Assembly: GCA_016280345.1 (NCBI GenBank)
Contig: JAEEGN010000244.1
Coordinates: forward strand, 1-6,068
Source of the DNA: Selenomonadaceae bacterium
GTDB lineage: Bacteria > Bacillota > Negativicutes > Selenomonadales > Selenomonadaceae
Length of the DNA stretch: 6,068 bases
Reading direction: 5' to 3'
Shown in pieces: positions 5,265 through 6,068 of the stretch. The number at the start of each line of letters is the position of its first letter. The stretch's first letter is position 1. The translations under genes were made by a program, and so were the position numbers. Below the pieces are notes generated by a model. The model worked only from the letters and a program-made list of their open reading frames with translations, was not told the DNA's origin and did not search any database.

Positions 5265-6068
5265 ATGAACTTATCCGTCAAGATTTTCCTGGCGCTGGTC
5301 GCGGCGGTTATCGTCGGACTCATCGTCGGGCCGGAGGGGCTGCCCTTCATCAAGTGGTGGATCGCCCCCATCGGCACCATCTTCATCAACCTCATCAAGA
5401 TGATGATCGTCCCCGTCGTCCTGACCTCGCTGGTGGTCGGCATGACCAGCCTCGGCGACACCACGACCCTCGGCCGCATCGGCATCAAGACCATCGTCAT
5501 CTACCTCGTCACCACGGCCATCGCCATCCTCATCGGCTTCGTCATCGCCGGCATCGGCCATCCCGGCTCCGGCCTCGAACTGCTCGCGGAGGGCAAGGTT
5601 GACGTCAAGGAAGCGCCCAGCATCATGCAGGTCTTCGTCGGGATGATTCCGACGAGTCCCGTCGACGTCATGGCGAAAGCGCAGATCCTGCCGCTGATCG
5701 TATTCGCGCTGTTCGTCGGCGTCGGCATTATCCAGGTCGGCGGCGAGCGCGCCCAGCTCCTCATCAGGTTCTTTGACGCCGCGGCGGAAGTCTGCTACAA
5801 GATCATCGCCCTGATCATGAACTTCGCCCCCATCGGCGTCTTCGCGCTGCTCCTGCCCGTCGTGGCGGCCAACGGCCCGAAGGTCCTTCTGCCGCTGATT
5901 TCCGTCATCGGCTGTCTGGCCGTCGGCTGCGCGATTCACGCCGTGGCCGTTTACTCCACCATCGCCCGCGTCGGTGGCGTCTCCCCGATGAAATTCTTCT
6001 CCGCCATGTCGGAAGCCATGCTGCTGGCCTTCACGACCTGCTCCAGCGCCGCGACGCTGCCGGTCAAC
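5265..6068 (+). CDS. Dicarboxylate/amino acid:cation symporter, DAACS (SLC1) family (3' end cut by window)
   Basis: Secondary transporter of the inner membrane that couples uptake of an acidic or small amino acid, or a C4-dicarboxylate, to Na+ or H+. The first 268 codons are present, in frame to the window edge, of the usual 400-430. Visible features follow the GltPh/GltP plan: a first helix (about 5-22), a second with the family motif NLIKMMIVPVVLTSLVVGM then SLGD (42-65), a third (about 72-97), a polar loop with VGMIPTSPVD (125-134), a fourth helix (about 141-157), and KIIALIMNFAPIGVFALL (179-196). The serine-rich tip of re-entrant hairpin HP1 reads TTCSSAATLP (257-266). TM7 with the NMDG-type motif, HP2 and TM8, which set substrate and ion choice, lie outside, so glutamate, aspartate, succinate, cystine or serine/threonine cannot be separated. 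It has its own promoter and strong ribosome-binding site and diverges from the yybS operon. Confidence 0.93.
   Translation, partial: MNLSVKIFLALVAAVIVGLIVGPEGLPFIKWWIAPIGTIFINLIKMMIVPVVLTSLVVGMTSLGDTTTLGRIGIKTIVIYLVTTAIAILIGFVIAGIGHPGSGLELLAEGKVDVKEAPSIMQVFVGMIPTSPVDVMAKAQILPLIVFALFVGVGIIQVGGERAQLLIRFFDAAAEVCYKIIALIMNFAPIGVFALLLPVVAANGPKVLLPLISVIGCLAVGCAIHAVAVYSTIARVGGVSPMKFFSAMSEAMLLAFTTCSSAATLPVN

Noticed and set aside
5271..5939. Minus-strand open frame of 222 codons opposite the symporter
   Set aside because: Asp/Glu-rich antisense shadow of a clear DAACS transporter, whose frame is supported by a perfect ribosome-binding site.

Overview
The window looks like chromosomal core sequence from a GC-rich Firmicute (Bacillota), probably a Negativicute or an anaerobic Clostridia-type lineage. 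The evidence is the block DUF2232 (yybS) - gdpP - rplI, which matches Bacillus subtilis yybS-yybT(gdpP)-rplI-dnaC, followed here by a LonC-type gene known mainly from endospore-forming Firmicutes and relatives. Consensus-like SigA promoters and strong Shine-Dalgarno sites fit this placement. I cannot name a genus.

Left part, minus strand (4858 down to 1): four tightly packed genes read leftwards. They are yybS (polytopic membrane protein), gdpP (membrane c-di-AMP phosphodiesterase, TTG start), rplI (ribosomal protein L9) and lonC (AAA+ Lon-family protease, cut by the window edge just as its protease domain begins). The gaps are 36, 1 and 6 nt, and a good promoter with an extended -10 lies just upstream of yybS, so they very likely form one operon. 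It joins second-messenger turnover, a ribosomal protein and proteolysis.

Middle (4859-5264): a 406-nt intergenic region between divergent genes. It holds the operon promoter and a short leader with alternative hairpins. Next comes a stretch (4961-5120) that can fold on the plus strand into a closing stem with three internal arms, then several perfect palindromes. Last is a second promoter whose start region carries repeated GGTATA/TATACC half-sites. No convincing protein gene lies here. This is the most interesting part of the window; the RNA and operator readings are by eye and unproven.

Right part, plus strand (5265-6068): the first 268 codons of a dicarboxylate/amino acid:cation symporter (DAACS/SLC1 family), with a perfect Shine-Dalgarno sequence, cut by the window edge at the serine-rich hairpin motif. 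The substrate cannot be decided because the substrate-binding segments TM7, HP2 and TM8 lie outside.

No mobile element, CRISPR array, tRNA or rRNA gene was seen. The long plus-strand open frames opposite lonC and gdpP are antisense shadows produced by GC-rich codon use.
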